DNA of 64,000 nt from Idiomarina ramblicola (GTDB lineage Bacteria; Pseudomonadota; Gammaproteobacteria; Enterobacterales; Alteromonadaceae): positions 62,001-126,000 of the forward strand of contig NZ_PIQC01000005.1 in assembly GCF_003987255.1 (NCBI RefSeq). Reading direction: 5' to 3'. The notes beneath the pieces were generated by a model that did no database searches, was not told the DNA's origin, and saw only the letters and a program-made list of their open reading frames with translations. This document shows positions 18,354-28,197 of the stretch, one piece after another (within the stretch, counting starts at the first letter, position 1; every line of letters starts with the position of its first letter). The position numbers were made by a program, and so were the translations under genes.

Positions 18354-19091
18354 TTACTCTGCGTTCTTGCTGATCAGTGTACCTTCTTCTTCACCCATAA
18401 TCACGGCTCGTAAAGCACCCGGCTTATTCATATTAAACACCCTGATAGGTAAAGCGTGATCTCGCGCGAGAGTAAAAGCCGCTAAATCCATTACTTTTAA
18501 CTGTTTTTCCAGTATATCATCGTAACCAATGTGCTTATACAACGTCGCATCCGGGTTACTGACTGGGTCATCTGAGTAAACCCCATCAACCTTTGTCCCC
18601 TTAAGTACGACTTCAGCTTCAATTTCGATGCCACGTAAACACGCAGCTGAATCAGTAGTAAAGAACGGGTTTCCGGTTCCGGCTGAGAAAATCACCACAC
18701 GACCTGATTTTAACAAGCTAATAGCTTCAGCCCAATTGTAACTGTCACATACGCCGGTCAATTCTATAGCTGACATTAAGCGAGCGTTAACAAAAGCACG
18801 GTGTAAAGCATCACGCATTGCCAAGCCGTTCATTACCGTTGCCAGCATACCCATATGGTCACCCACAACGCGGTTCATGCCGGCTTTTGCCAAACCTTCT
18901 CCACGGAATAAGTTACCACCACCAATGACTAAGCCTACCTGAACCCCTAATTCAACCAATTCTTTAATCTCTTGCGCCATACGATCAAGCACTTTGGCGT
19001 CAATACCAAATGGCTCGTCCCCCATAAGGGCTTCACCACTGAGCTTTAACAATATGCGTCGATAACTGGGTTTCGGATGGGTGCTCATCAT
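18354..19091 (-). CDS. pyrH: Uridylate kinase PyrH
   Basis: Phosphorylates UMP to UDP; a hexamer of the amino acid kinase fold, distinct from eukaryotic UMP kinases. The ATP site [13 protein letters not shown], the glycine-rich [12 protein letters not shown] and the C-terminal segment ending in [10 protein letters not shown] are conserved. It is 245 residues. AAGGA sits upstream of two adjacent start codons (MM). A strong terminator ends only about 24 bases before its start, leaving little room for a promoter of its own. Confidence 0.97.
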   Translation of the reverse strand: MMSTHPKPSYRRILLKLSGEALMGDEPFGIDAKVLDRMAQEIKELVELGVQVGLVIGGGNLFRGEGLAKAGMNRVVGDHMGMLATVMNGLAMRDALHRAFVNARLMSAIELTGVCDSYNWAEAISLLKSGRVVIFSAGTGNPFFTTDSAACLRGIEIEAEVVLKGTKVDGVYSDDPVSNPDATLYKHIGYDDILEKQLKVMDLAAFTLARDHALPIRVFNMNKPGALRAVIMGEEEGTLISKNAE

Positions 19092-19114
19092 TGCCTCTAC
19101 TCTTTTCCTTTAGT

Positions 19115-19153
19115 TTAAAAAAAACCGCGTCCTGAACGCTCAAGACGCGGTTT
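19115..19153 (-). terminator. Intrinsic terminator after tsf
   Basis: On the leftward strand AAACCGCGTC (19144-19153) pairs with GACGCGGTTT (19122-19131), a perfect 10-bp GC-rich stem with a 12-base loop. It is followed by a run of T (to about 19117). It lies 40 bases after the tsf stop codon. Confidence 0.9.
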
Positions 19154-19192
19154 ACTATTTTCTATTTCATGGGGTTGGTCGAGACCACGCTA

Positions 19193-20071
19193 TTAGCCTT
19201 TGCTCGCTGCCGCCACTTGTGCCTGAACTTCAGAAGCAAAATCTTCTTCTTTACGTTCAATACCTTCGCCCACTTCAAAGCGAACGAAAGTAACAACATC
19301 AGCACCTGCCTTCTTAAGTAACTCACCAACAGTCATTGATGGATCTTTAACGAAAGGCTGACCTGTCAGGCTGATTTCACCAGTAAACTTACGCATACGG
19401 CCTTCAACCATTTTTTCAGCGATTTCTTTCGGCTTACCGCTCTGCATTGCGATATCAACCTGAATTGCGCGTTCCTTTTCTACAACTTCAGCTTCCACGT
19501 CTTCAGGTTTAACAAATTGTGGGCTGCTTGCTGCAACGTGCATGCACAAGTCACGAGCCAAATCTTCATCGCCACCTTGAAGTGCAACAGCAACACCGAT
19601 ACGAGCACCGTGCGCATAAGTTGCAACAACATCACCAGCTTCAAGCGTATGAACACGACGAACGTTCATGTTCTCGCCAATTTTAGCGACTAAGTCTTCA
19701 CGAGTTTTCTCTACTGTTTGACCATCGATTTCTGTTGCTTTTAGTGCTTCAATGTCATTTTCTTTATTAGAAAATGCCGCGTTAATCACTTTATCGCCAA
19801 ATGCCAGGAAGCTGTCATCACGAGCAACAAAGTCTGTTTCACAGTTCAGTTCAACCAAGGTTGCCTGATTGCCTTCAGACTTAACTAGGATAACCCCTTC
19901 AGCTGCAACACGGCCTGCTTTTTTCGCCGCTTTTGCCTGACCGCTTTTACGCATCAGGTCAATTGCCGCTTCCATATCACCGTCGACTTCCTGCAATGCT
20001 TTTTTGCAGTCCATCATGCCAGCGCCTGTGCGCTCGCGCAGTTCTTTTACTAGAGCTGCTGTAATTGCCAT
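19193..20071 (-). CDS. tsf: Elongation factor Ts
   Basis: Guanine nucleotide exchange factor for EF-Tu. The N-terminal UBA-like helix region with [16 protein letters not shown], the core TDFVARDD and a C-terminal dimerisation module are all recognisable. It is 292 residues (E. coli 283). It follows rpsB by 15 bases, sharing its promoter and leader, and ends at the strong terminator. Confidence 0.98.
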   Translation of the reverse strand: MAITAALVKELRERTGAGMMDCKKALQEVDGDMEAAIDLMRKSGQAKAAKKAGRVAAEGVILVKSEGNQATLVELNCETDFVARDDSFLAFGDKVINAAFSNKENDIEALKATEIDGQTVEKTREDLVAKIGENMNVRRVHTLEAGDVVATYAHGARIGVAVALQGGDEDLARDLCMHVAASSPQFVKPEDVEAEVVEKERAIQVDIAMQSGKPKEIAEKMVEGRMRKFTGEISLTGQPFVKDPSMTVGELLKKAGADVVTFVRFEVGEGIERKEEDFASEVQAQVAAASKG

Positions 20072-20086
20072 GATTCTATTCCTCGA

Positions 20087-20815
20087 TTATTCAGTTGCTT
20101 CGACGAAATCGTCAGAGTCTTTCGCTTCAACTTGCGCTGTACGTGCTTCTTTTACCGCTTCAGCAGCAGTGTTCAAGTATAATTGAACGGCACGAATTGC
20201 ATCATCATTCCCCGGAACAATGTAATCAACACCGTCAGGATCAGAGTTTGTATCCACAACAGAAACAACTGGAATGCCCAGGTTATTTGCTTCTTTAATA
20301 GAGATGTGTTCGTGATCAGCGTCGATAACAAACAGAACGTCAGGTAAGCCGCCCATGTTTTTGATACCGCCTAAACCTTTTTCCAGTTTTTCCATTTCAC
20401 GAGTGTTAACCAAGGCTTCTTTCTTGGTCAGTTTCTCGAATGTACCGTCCTGGCTCATGGTTTCAAGGTCTTTTAGACGCTTGATTGATTGACGAACTGT
20501 TTTCCAGTTAGTCAACATGCCGCCTAACCAACGGTGGTTTACGTAGTACTGACCACAGTTAATGGCTGCTTCTTTAACCGCTTCAGCTGCTGCGCGCTTA
20601 GTACCAACAAACAGGATTTTTCCTTTGTTTGAAGCAACATGCTGCATGTAGCTCAACGCATCGTTGAACATAGGCACAGTTTTTTCGAGGTTAATGATAT
20701 GAATCTTGTTACGTGCACCAAAAATGTAAGGTTTCATTTTTGGATTCCAGAAACGAGTTTGGTGACCGAAATGGACACCTGCTTTGAGCATGTCACGCAT
20801 TGACACGTTAGCCAT
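20087..20815 (-). CDS. rpsB: 30S ribosomal protein S2
   Basis: Binds late to the 30S subunit near S1. The N-terminal [22 protein letters not shown] and the segment [13 protein letters not shown] are diagnostic. It is 242 residues, with a variable acidic C-terminus ([10 protein letters not shown]). AAGGA lies 8 bases before ATG. It is the first gene of rpsB-tsf and is preceded by a structured leader that fits S2 autoregulation as known in E. coli. Confidence 0.98.
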   Translation of the reverse strand: MANVSMRDMLKAGVHFGHQTRFWNPKMKPYIFGARNKIHIINLEKTVPMFNDALSYMQHVASNKGKILFVGTKRAAAEAVKEAAINCGQYYVNHRWLGGMLTNWKTVRQSIKRLKDLETMSQDGTFEKLTKKEALVNTREMEKLEKGLGGIKNMGGLPDVLFVIDADHEHISIKEANNLGIPVVSVVDTNSDPDGVDYIVPGNDDAIRAVQLYLNTAAEAVKEARTAQVEAKDSDDFVEATE

Positions 20816-20988
20816 AATATTTTCCTTTTTAGGGGGTTAAGCCTCCATACATCCCATAAGCCGACTTGTTCTTAGACAAGCACCCCGCCTTATGTGTCGA
20901 TGTATGTGTGGATTATAATTTACATACAAGTGTACTTAGTCGGTGCTTCTGCTTTCAAATTTAGAATAGCAGTAAGGCCAAAAAAGCG
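20816..20988 (-). ncRNA. rpsB leader RNA (S2 autoregulatory element)
   Basis: A leader of about 170 bases, close to the E. coli rpsB leader length. It contains a nested structure: outer stem CATACATC / GATGTATG (20846-20853 with 20899-20906), middle stem CATAAG / CTTATG (20855-20860 with 20889-20894), and inner hairpin CTTGT / ACAAG (20865-20869 with 20876-20880) beside a GGGGUG bulge. In E. coli a conserved rpsB leader is the target of S2 feedback on rpsB-tsf; assigning the same role here is by position and structure. Confidence 0.75.
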
Positions 20989-20993
20989 TGCGT

Positions 20994-21022
20994 TTTATAC
21001 CATAAACTAGATCCTCATACAA
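20994..21022 (-). promoter_or_regulatory. rpsB promoter, extended -10 with GC discriminator
   Basis: Leftward: weak -35 TTGTAT (21017-21022), a 17-base spacer ending in TGG, then -10 TATAAA (20994-20999), giving an extended -10 TGGTATAAA. The discriminator ACGCACGC is GC-rich, as expected for growth-rate-controlled ribosomal promoters. The rest of this 312-base divergent gap, toward map, holds no gene and no convincing map promoter. Confidence 0.75.
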
Positions 21023-21127
21023 CAAAAACCGCCACTTAACTTGTGTTTTGCTCGTCCTCAAAGATAGCGAATTTTATCAGTCACTGTTAAACTGTCGGCT
21101 TTTCCAGCAGTCATGGACAGGAAGAGA

Positions 21128-21916
21128 ATGACCATCTCAATAAAGACGCCCGAAGAAATCGAAAAAATGCGCGCTGCGGGTAAGCTTGCCGCCAGTGTGC
21201 TTGAAATGATCGGTGACTACGTAAAGCCAGGTGTAACGACAGAAGAACTGGACGACATTTGTCACAAATACATAACGGATCATAATGCCTACCCGGCTCC
21301 GTTAAATTATCATGGTTTTCCAAAGTCAATTTGCACTTCGGTTAACCACTGTGTCTGTCACGGTATTCCTGGCCCGAAAAAACTGAAAGATGGCGATATC
21401 ATGAATATTGATGTCACAGTTAAGCTGGATGGATATCACGGTGACACCTCAAAAATGTTCGTTGTGGGTAAGCCCTCGATTATGGCTGAACGTTTAATCA
21501 AAGTGACCCAGGAGTCGCTTTACAAAGCCATCGAAATGGTTAAACCGGGTATTAAACTGGGTGATTTTGCCGAAGTTATTCAAAAACATGCAGAAGGCCA
21601 TGGTTATTCCATTGTTCGCGAATACTGCGGTCACGGCATTGGTTCGGTGTTCCATGAAGACCCTCAAATTCTTCATTATGGTCAAGCTGGCACTGGCGAA
21701 GAATTAAAAGCTGGTATGTGCTTCACTATTGAACCTATGGTTAATGTCGGTAAAAGACACACTAAATTAATGAAAGACGGTTGGACAGTCTTAACTAAAG
21801 ACCGGAGCTTAAGTGCGCAGTGGGAGCATACCTTATTAGTTACCGATAACGGTGTTGAAGTACTGACACTGCGCAGTGATGAGCCTGACTTAGCGCGAGT
21901 TATCGAGCACAGCTAA
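21128..21916 (+). CDS. map: Methionine aminopeptidase, type I
   Basis: Removes the initiator methionine from nascent proteins. The protein starts MTISIKTPEEIEKM at ATG 21128, chosen because AGGAAGAG lies just upstream and E. coli MAP begins almost identically; an in-frame ATG at 21113 is less likely. It is 262 residues. The five metal ligands lie in NIDVTVKLDGYHGDTS, the HGIGSVFHEDP region and FTIEPM. It is divergent from rpsB, the common gammaproteobacterial arrangement, and 20 bases upstream of glnD. Confidence 0.97.
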   Translation: MTISIKTPEEIEKMRAAGKLAASVLEMIGDYVKPGVTTEELDDICHKYITDHNAYPAPLNYHGFPKSICTSVNHCVCHGIPGPKKLKDGDIMNIDVTVKLDGYHGDTSKMFVVGKPSIMAERLIKVTQESLYKAIEMVKPGIKLGDFAEVIQKHAEGHGYSIVREYCGHGIGSVFHEDPQILHYGQAGTGEELKAGMCFTIEPMVNVGKRHTKLMKDGWTVLTKDRSLSAQWEHTLLVTDNGVEVLTLRSDEPDLARVIEHS

Positions 21917-21936
21917 CGCATTTGCAGGGAGAGCCT

Positions 21937-24576
21937 ATGGCTAACGTTCACAAAGATAAAGATTTTCACGGGCGTTGGCCTGATAAAACTCGCGCTCCCT
22001 GCATAAAAGACTATAAGACGCTTCTAGAGAGCTATCAAAACTGGTCTGCTGCACGTTTTGTTACCGCCGATATTGATGAGTTAGTCCACCACCGTTCGAC
22101 GTTTTTCGACCAACTCATTGGTCAGCTTTGGCAACAATTTCAACTTGAAAATGAACCTGCCAGCATACTAGCGGTAGGTGGCTATGGCCGGGAAACACTG
22201 CATCCGGGTTCGGACATCGATTTACTCATTCTGATAAGCCCCAAGACGGAAAAAACTGAGACTGAATTATCTGACAAACTCAGTCAGTTCCTCACTTTTT
22301 TATGGGATCTTCATCTGGATATTGGCCACTCGGTACGTACTGTCACAGAATGTTTTAGTCAGTCTGAAAATGACATCACCATAGCCACAAACCTGATTGA
22401 AAGTCGTTTTCTTTCCGGATCAGAAAGCCTCTATAATGAATTCCATCAACAGCTCTTAAATGACTTTCCCTGGTCAAGTCGCGATTTTTATCAAGCCAAA
22501 CTTGATGAGCAAAAGCAACGACATCAGCAGTACCATAGTACCTCCTATAATCTTGAGCCTAACATCAAATCAAGTCCTGGCGGATTGCGCGATATTCAAA
22601 CTGTTGGCTGGATTGCTAAGCGTCACTTCCGCACACACTCTGATGAAAACTTAGTTGAATACGGATACATGACTGCCGATGAGTTCGTTGAACTTCGTGA
22701 CTGCATGAACTGGCTATGGCGTATCCGCTTTGCACTTCACCTGGAAGCTGGTAAAAGAGAAGATCGTTTACTCTTTGATTTTCAGCCAGGCGTTGCTGTT
22801 CGGCTAGGCTATGGTAATGACGGTAAAGCGTCAGTCGAGACCATGATGAAGGATTATTTCAAAGTGGTTTTGCGCGTCAGCGAGCTCAATCAGATGTTGC
22901 TGCAGTTTTTCCACCAGGCAATATTAGGCACTCAGGATTTACAGCACGCCGAGCATATCAGCGACGATTTCGCCGTTGCTAATAAACTGCTAACGGCCCG
23001 TCATGACCAAGTATTCGAAGATCACTGCAATATCATCCGAGCTTTTGTTTGCATTGCTGAGCACCCGCAAATTACCGGTATTCATTCGAATACCATACGC
23101 TTGTTAAGGAATGCCCGTTCTCAGTTAAACGAACCACTGAGCCATGACCCAGTGTGCCGTGATTTATTTAACCAACTGATTCAGCATCCCAGAGGTTGCG
23201 GCCTATCCTTTGCACTCATGCATCACCATAGTGTGTTAGCCAGCTACCTATCTCAATGGCAACAAATTGTTGGGCAAATGCAGTTTGACCTTTTTCACGC
23301 TTACACTGTGGATGAACATACCTTTCGTTTAGTCAGAAACCTGTATCGTTTTAGCGACGAGGAATTTCAAGACAAGTTCCCCTTATGCGAGAAACTCGTG
23401 GCTCAAATGGACCGACGCTATTGTCTTTACTTGGCCGGTATTTTCCATGATATAGCCAAAGGTCGCGGCGGTGACCATTCTGAATTGGGTGAAATGGATG
23501 CGCGCAACTTTTGTCATCAACATGGTTATGACGAAGAGGATGCCGAGTTGGTAGCCTGGCTGGTAAGACACCATCTCACCATGTCAGTTACTGCTCAAAA
23601 GCGTGATATCCATGACCCTGAAGTGATACAAAACTTTGCTAATCAAGTCTCAACACTCGAACGATTAGACTATCTTTACTGCCTGACCGTAGCGGATATT
23701 CGTGCGACCAATCAGTCACTGTGGAATAACTGGAAAGCGACTTTATTGGAAGAACTGTATAACGCAACCTCCTATCTACTGCAGCAGGACAGCAACAAGC
23801 CGACTCTGGATATTCGCCAAAAAATTCAAGAGAATAAGGCCAGTGCTATGGCTTTATTGCTCAGTGCCGGCTTTGAAAAAGCAGAAATTATGGCGTTATG
23901 GGGACGTTTTACCGCCGATTATTTCTTCCGACATACTGCAGAACAAATCAGTTGGCACTCTCAACATATTTTAAACTTACCCACTGACCAGCTGCCTCTT
24001 ATTTTAATTGGTGATGAAAACAACTACGGTACAACTGAGCTGTTTATTTATCATCATGAAGAAAGTCATTTATTTGCGTCTGTTGCTGGTGTTCTGGATA
24101 GCCAGCAGTTAAACATCCTGGACGCGCAAATACTTGCCACTCGTGACGGCTTCGTCATGGATACTTTTGTCGTCTTACAGCGAGACGGCAAGCCGTTAAC
24201 TGAGCCTCATCGTATTGAAGAAGTCAAACAGCAATTGCTGGATGTTCTGCATAAACGGATCCCCGTTCCGAGCACAAAACGTCCGTTGTCGCGCCGCATG
24301 AAAAACTTTTCGGTAGCAACAGAGGTCAGCTTTATTCCCAGCAAGCATCATGGCCGAACAACCTTTGAGTTAGTAACACTAGACAGACCCGGACTGATTG
24401 CTAAACTTGCGGCTATTTTGCAACAACAAAACGTCACCTTACTTGCCGCAAAAATAACAACCATCGGCGAGCAGGCAGAAGATTTATTTATTGTCACAAC
24501 CGAGCATCAAACCGCTCTGGACGACAAACAGAAAAAAACATTGAAAGCACAAATTATCAAAGACCTGGAGTTTTAA
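21937..24576 (+). CDS. glnD: Bifunctional uridylyltransferase/uridylyl-removing enzyme GlnD
   Basis: Nitrogen sensor that uridylylates or deuridylylates PII according to glutamine. I place the start at ATG 21937, preceded by GGGAG; a TTG at 21922 is in frame but poorer. The 879 residues carry a nucleotidyltransferase domain with GGYGRETLHPGSDIDLLI, a helical linker, an HD hydrolase domain (GIFHDIAKGRGGDHSELG) and two C-terminal ACT domains, the last beginning at TFELVTLDRPGLIAKL. The map-glnD-dapD order is standard. Confidence 0.97.
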   Translation: MANVHKDKDFHGRWPDKTRAPCIKDYKTLLESYQNWSAARFVTADIDELVHHRSTFFDQLIGQLWQQFQLENEPASILAVGGYGRETLHPGSDIDLLILISPKTEKTETELSDKLSQFLTFLWDLHLDIGHSVRTVTECFSQSENDITIATNLIESRFLSGSESLYNEFHQQLLNDFPWSSRDFYQAKLDEQKQRHQQYHSTSYNLEPNIKSSPGGLRDIQTVGWIAKRHFRTHSDENLVEYGYMTADEFVELRDCMNWLWRIRFALHLEAGKREDRLLFDFQPGVAVRLGYGNDGKASVETMMKDYFKVVLRVSELNQMLLQFFHQAILGTQDLQHAEHISDDFAVANKLLTARHDQVFEDHCNIIRAFVCIAEHPQITGIHSNTIRLLRNARSQLNEPLSHDPVCRDLFNQLIQHPRGCGLSFALMHHHSVLASYLSQWQQIVGQMQFDLFHAYTVDEHTFRLVRNLYRFSDEEFQDKFPLCEKLVAQMDRRYCLYLAGIFHDIAKGRGGDHSELGEMDARNFCHQHGYDEEDAELVAWLVRHHLTMSVTAQKRDIHDPEVIQNFANQVSTLERLDYLYCLTVADIRATNQSLWNNWKATLLEELYNATSYLLQQDSNKPTLDIRQKIQENKASAMALLLSAGFEKAEIMALWGRFTADYFFRHTAEQISWHSQHILNLPTDQLPLILIGDENNYGTTELFIYHHEESHLFASVAGVLDSQQLNILDAQILATRDGFVMDTFVVLQRDGKPLTEPHRIEEVKQQLLDVLHKRIPVPSTKRPLSRRMKNFSVATEVSFIPSKHHGRTTFELVTLDRPGLIAKLAAILQQQNVTLLAAKITTIGEQAEDLFIVTTEHQTALDDKQKKTLKAQIIKDLEF

Positions 24577-24585
24577 ATTCTTATC

Positions 24586-25410
24586 ATGGATAACATTAAA
24601 CAACGCATCATCGATGCATTTGAACAACGCGACCACATCAATGCCCGCACAGAAAACGACGAGCTGCGTGAGGCGGTTCGGTACGTTATTGACGAAATTG
24701 ATCGTGGTGAATTACGGGTTGCCGAGAAAGTTTCCGGCGAATGGGTTGTTCATCAATGGCTAAAAAAAGCCGTCCTGCTGTCGTTTCGTTTAAACGACAA
24801 CGATCTTATTGAAGGCGGTGAAACCCGTTTTTGGGATAAAGTTCCGGCCAAATTCGCCGATTACGACAGCGCCCGTTTTCGCGCAGAAGGTATGCGTGTT
24901 GTTCCGCCAGCCATGGTGCGTAAAGGTGCATTCATTGGCCGCAATGTCGTCGTTATGCCGTCCTATGTAAATATCGGAGCCTACGTTGGCGAAGGTACTA
25001 TGGTTGATACTTGGGCTACCGTTGGTTCGTGTGCGCAAATTGGTAAGAATGTACACTTATCCGGGGGCGTTGGTATTGGTGGTGTATTAGAACCATTACA
25101 GGCCAACCCAACTATTATCGAAGACAACTGTTTTATTGGTGCGCGTTCAGAAATTGTTGAAGGCGTTATTGTTGAGGAAGGCGCGGTTATTTCAATGGGC
25201 GTCTATATTGGTCAGAGCACCCGTATCTATGATCGCGAGAACGATCGTATTCTCTACGGCCGAGTGCCTTCAGGAGCGGTTGTAGTTCCTGGCTCATTGC
25301 CATCGGCGAACGGAACACACAGCCTGTACGCGGCCATTATTGTAAAACGAGTCGATGCCAAAACCCGTGCAAAAGTGGGTATCAACGCTTTGCTGCGTAG
25401 CGCGGAATAG
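24586..25410 (+). CDS. dapD: Tetrahydrodipicolinate N-succinyltransferase
   Basis: Succinylase branch of lysine and diaminopimelate synthesis, using succinyl-CoA. It is 274 residues, the E. coli length, with an N-terminal helical domain (1-100) and a left-handed beta helix of hexapeptide repeats (about 105-230). Conserved [20 protein letters not shown] and [17 protein letters not shown] are present. It lies 9 bases after glnD and converges with truC, with a 3-base gap and no visible terminator. Confidence 0.97.
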   Translation: MDNIKQRIIDAFEQRDHINARTENDELREAVRYVIDEIDRGELRVAEKVSGEWVVHQWLKKAVLLSFRLNDNDLIEGGETRFWDKVPAKFADYDSARFRAEGMRVVPPAMVRKGAFIGRNVVVMPSYVNIGAYVGEGTMVDTWATVGSCAQIGKNVHLSGGVGIGGVLEPLQANPTIIEDNCFIGARSEIVEGVIVEEGAVISMGVYIGQSTRIYDRENDRILYGRVPSGAVVVPGSLPSANGTHSLYAAIIVKRVDAKTRAKVGINALLRSAE

Positions 25411-25413
25411 TCA

Positions 25414-26124
25414 TTATTCAATAAATGGCCGATGAAACTCATCCGGCAGTGGTAATTCCAAATTCATTGGCTCGCCACTGACCGGATGATGAAAGCTCAA
25501 CGCCGTTGCAGCCAACAACAGACGATGAATGTCGAAGTGAGATCGAAAAAAGTTGTTGTGCCGCCCATCTCCATGATTCGTGTCACCCACAATAGGATGT
25601 CGAATGTGTGCCATGTGCCTGCGTAACTGATGTTTTCGACCTGTTTCTGGTTGCATCTGCACCAGCGAATATCGCGTGGTATCATGTTTTTTACTGACTT
25701 TGTAAGGCAGTTCGACCTGTTTCAGACACTCATAATGCGTTATCGCTGACTGCTTTTCTTTATCCGTATCAGCATCGGCATCGGCTAATTTATCCAACTC
25801 CTCTTTCAAGGAATAATCGATGGTGCCACTGTCTGACACATAACCTCTGACGACCGCATGATACGTTTTACGCACCTGGCGCGCTGTCATTTGTTCCGTT
25901 AAAGAACGTGCAACATCGCTATTCAAAGCAAAGATGAGTAATCCCGATGTTGGCCTGTCCAGTCGATGCACCGGATAAACATGACGACCCATTTGATTGC
26001 GCAACATCTGCATCGCAAACTCGCGGGCCCCGCTTGCTATTCGACTTCGATGAACTAATAAACCACTGGGTTTATTGATAACGGCAAGGTACTCGTCCTG
26101 ATAGACAATTTCTAACTCATCCAC
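25414..26124 (-). CDS. truC: tRNA pseudouridine(65) synthase TruC
   Basis: RluA-family pseudouridine synthase modifying U65 of some tRNAs. The catalytic aspartate D56 is in HRLDRPTSGLLIFA, and the start MDELEIVYQDEYLAVINKP is typical of TruC. At 236 residues it lacks an S4 domain, which separates it from RluC and RluD. The yqcC-like gene upstream ends 2 bases before it, the pairing found in E. coli. Confidence 0.94.
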   Translation of the reverse strand: MDELEIVYQDEYLAVINKPSGLLVHRSRIASGAREFAMQMLRNQMGRHVYPVHRLDRPTSGLLIFALNSDVARSLTEQMTARQVRKTYHAVVRGYVSDSGTIDYSLKEELDKLADADADTDKEKQSAITHYECLKQVELPYKVSKKHDTTRYSLVQMQPETGRKHQLRRHMAHIRHPIVGDTNHGDGRHNNFFRSHFDIHRLLLAATALSFHHPVSGEPMNLELPLPDEFHRPFIE

Positions 26125-26126
26125 CG

Positions 26127-26489
26127 TTAAACATCTTCCTGAAAAGGGTCTGTTCCGCTTAGCAAAACATCGAATTCACGTATTAGCGTAATTAATTGCT
26201 CATACTGTTCCAGCTCATTACGGTAGGTGTGCGCTGCCATTGGACTAACGGCAATACCTTCGGGTAAAGGTCGTTGGCTATCCACCAGGGCCCACATTCG
26301 GGGTAGCATGATAAACTGTAGCCACTGATGAAATTCCAGCGTATCAACAGCAAAAGGCTGCTGGCTTTCCAGTGCCTGCACCGGGGGCTGGTGAGACTGC
26401 CATAAGCCAAGACTGTTCAGTTCCCGCTCTATTCTATCCAGCAATCGAGCGGCTTTCTGATACTGCTCCATATCAGACTCCGTTACCAC
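26127..26489 (-). CDS. yqcC: YqcC family protein (DUF446)
   Basis: A 120-residue cytoplasmic protein of the YqcC/DUF446 family, whose function is unknown. It has a helical N-terminus, ALESQQPFAVDTLEFHQWLQFIMLPRM in the middle and an acidic C-terminus (GTDPFQEDV). The family call rests on that central segment and on its fixed position immediately before truC. It is divergent from the DUF3549 gene, 75 bases away. Confidence 0.88.
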   Translation of the reverse strand: MVTESDMEQYQKAARLLDRIERELNSLGLWQSHQPPVQALESQQPFAVDTLEFHQWLQFIMLPRMWALVDSQRPLPEGIAVSPMAAHTYRNELEQYEQLITLIREFDVLLSGTDPFQEDV

Positions 26490-26564
26490 ATCATTGTATA
26501 AACCGATATAATGGCGCCATAGTGATTTAATACGCCTTAAAATTCAAGAAAAAAGGGAGCGCCT

Positions 26565-27596
26565 GTGTCAGCACCGACCATCACCACCTTGGGTGAGTTT
26601 TTGCAAGCCGGCCAAGCAGAGTACAAAATTTTTGATATTGGCAGATGCCTTACTGAGCTGCCACGGGAAGAGTTTGCCGCAATTGAACAACAGCAACGCC
26701 CTTACCCCTACCCAATTGCACGTCAGGCTCAGCTAGCGATACTGTTCCAGCACAAACAGCATGACCAACAGCCGTTTCTATGGTTTCTGCAGTTTCCTCT
26801 GGACGAGCGCGGATTACTTAATCTGGCCGCGCGCAATCAGTATTTGGAGTACGTGGTCAGCGCTTTAGGGCATGAAATAACAGGAGAGATGACCGAGGAG
26901 CAGGAAAAACAGCTGCAACAAAACCCTTATTTACTCAACCCGAGTGAACAACAGCGCGCAGCTTTGCATGCCCTCGTGCAGCGCCAGCAAAAGCTGTCTC
27001 CCTCCATTCACTTTGAAACCGCAGAAGCTTACTTGAAACAACCTCAAAGTGGCATTGACTGGCAAAAAATCGGTTTACAGGGTTTACACGATTGCGCGGC
27101 AAGATTAGAGCAACTCCCGGAACTGAGTGAAGCTATTGCAAAACAGTTTGCACACTACCCTGCAGCTGTTAGGCAACCGCTTGCAATTGCGCTTGAGCAG
27201 CAAACTATTACTGCGCCAATAAGGGACTCACTGCTCAGACACCTCGCAGACGAAGATCCTAAACTTTGCACTGATAGCTTAAGAGCGCTGGCCTCAGTAA
27301 CCCGCCACCCTCGTGTGAAAAAGTCGGTAAATGAGCTGGTACCAAAAGCTACAGCGGATCAGTTGGTTGTTATTGCTGCACGTCTATGGCCAATACTTAA
27401 TGAAGAACAAAACCTGCTGCGTTATTTAGACGCCATAGCAGCTCTTGATAAGGTGCTTTTTGACGCGTTGTTTCAGGACATTATTGCACTACCAGACATT
27501 CGCCCACTGCTTTTGTCCATATTGGCACAACAAAAACAATCCGAAGAGGTTGGCAAGGCTCTCAATCGATTAAAACAACAAACTCAGGGCACCTAA
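26565..27596 (+). CDS. DUF3549 family protein
   Basis: A 343-residue, mostly helical cytoplasmic protein resembling the DUF3549 family of marine gammaproteobacteria; its function is unknown. The N-terminus (TLGEFLQAGQAEYKIFDIGR) and FLWFLQFPLDERGLL are the recognisable parts. The C-terminal half reads like HEAT-type helical pairs. It starts at GTG 26565 with AGGGAG 6 bases upstream. Its TAATG end overlaps the next start codon, so it is coupled to the DUF3301 gene. Confidence 0.8.
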   Translation: MSAPTITTLGEFLQAGQAEYKIFDIGRCLTELPREEFAAIEQQQRPYPYPIARQAQLAILFQHKQHDQQPFLWFLQFPLDERGLLNLAARNQYLEYVVSALGHEITGEMTEEQEKQLQQNPYLLNPSEQQRAALHALVQRQQKLSPSIHFETAEAYLKQPQSGIDWQKIGLQGLHDCAARLEQLPELSEAIAKQFAHYPAAVRQPLAIALEQQTITAPIRDSLLRHLADEDPKLCTDSLRALASVTRHPRVKKSVNELVPKATADQLVVIAARLWPILNEEQNLLRYLDAIAALDKVLFDALFQDIIALPDIRPLLLSILAQQKQSEEVGKALNRLKQQTQGT

Positions 27597-27907
27597 TGAA
27601 TTTACTTGATGTCATTATTTTTCTGGTGTTAGCAACCGCAATATGGGTTTTCTGGCAGCATCGGCAACAATCAGAAAGCGCCCAAAAACATGCAGTGTTT
27701 TATTGCAAACAGCAAGGCTTACAATTTTTGGATATTCGCCGTGAGGACACTCGGTGGTCTTTTAAAGGAAGCCAGCCGGGCTGGCGAAGTACATTTAAAA
27801 TGGGCTTTAGCAGTGACGGTGAAACCCGATACGAAGGAGAGTTAACACTTCATAACCAGCGTTTAGTGGGTGTTGAATTACCGCCGTTTCGAATTCCCGG
27901 TCAATAA
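27596..27907 (+). CDS. DUF3301 family membrane-anchored protein
   Basis: A 103-residue protein with one N-terminal membrane helix (about 3-20, LLDVIIFLVLATAIWVFW). A charged soluble domain with SFKGSQPGWRSTFKMGFSSDGETRYEGELTL follows. It matches the DUF3301 family that accompanies DUF3549 genes; function unknown. Its last 30 bases overlap the 3' end of a convergent gene. Confidence 0.82.
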   Translation: MNLLDVIIFLVLATAIWVFWQHRQQSESAQKHAVFYCKQQGLQFLDIRREDTRWSFKGSQPGWRSTFKMGFSSDGETRYEGELTLHNQRLVGVELPPFRIPGQ

Positions 27908-28192
27908 CTTAACCCAGGCATCTTTATACATAACCCAGTCACCCAGTAGACTGTACAAAGGATACTGAAAAGTGGCTGGTTTATTCTTTTCAAATATAAA
28001 ATGACCAAGCCAGGCAAACCCGTAACCAATAACCGGCAACGCCAGCAACCACCAATAATTCGCACTGATCAGCGCGTAAATTAACACAGCTAATACCATG
28101 GTGCTGCCAATATAATGCAATACCCGACAACGCTTGTCTGAATGTTCTTGCAAGTAATAAGGATAAAATTCTTTAAAACTGGAGTAACTCAT
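27878..28192 (-). CDS. Mpo1-like protein (DUF962)
   Basis: A 104-residue membrane protein of the DUF962/YGL010w family. Yeast Mpo1 of this family is a dioxygenase in fatty acid alpha-oxidation. Conserved histidines appear in YYLQEHSDKRCRVLHYIG and AWLGHFIFEKNKPATF, with two hydrophobic segments between. The bacterial role is unproven. Its 3' end overlaps the DUF3301 gene by 30 bases on the opposite strand. It lies 5 bases after the acetyltransferase gene and is probably cotranscribed with it. Confidence 0.85.
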   Translation of the reverse strand: MSYSSFKEFYPYYLQEHSDKRCRVLHYIGSTMVLAVLIYALISANYWWLLALPVIGYGFAWLGHFIFEKNKPATFQYPLYSLLGDWVMYKDAWVKLLTGNSKRR

Positions 28193-28197
28193 TCGCT

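Noticed and set aside
20912-20919. TATAAT on both strands in the rpsB-map gap as the rpsB promoter
   Set aside because: No -35 fits on either strand, and a start here would remove the 5' part of the leader. The extended -10 at 20994-21002 gives the expected leader length.
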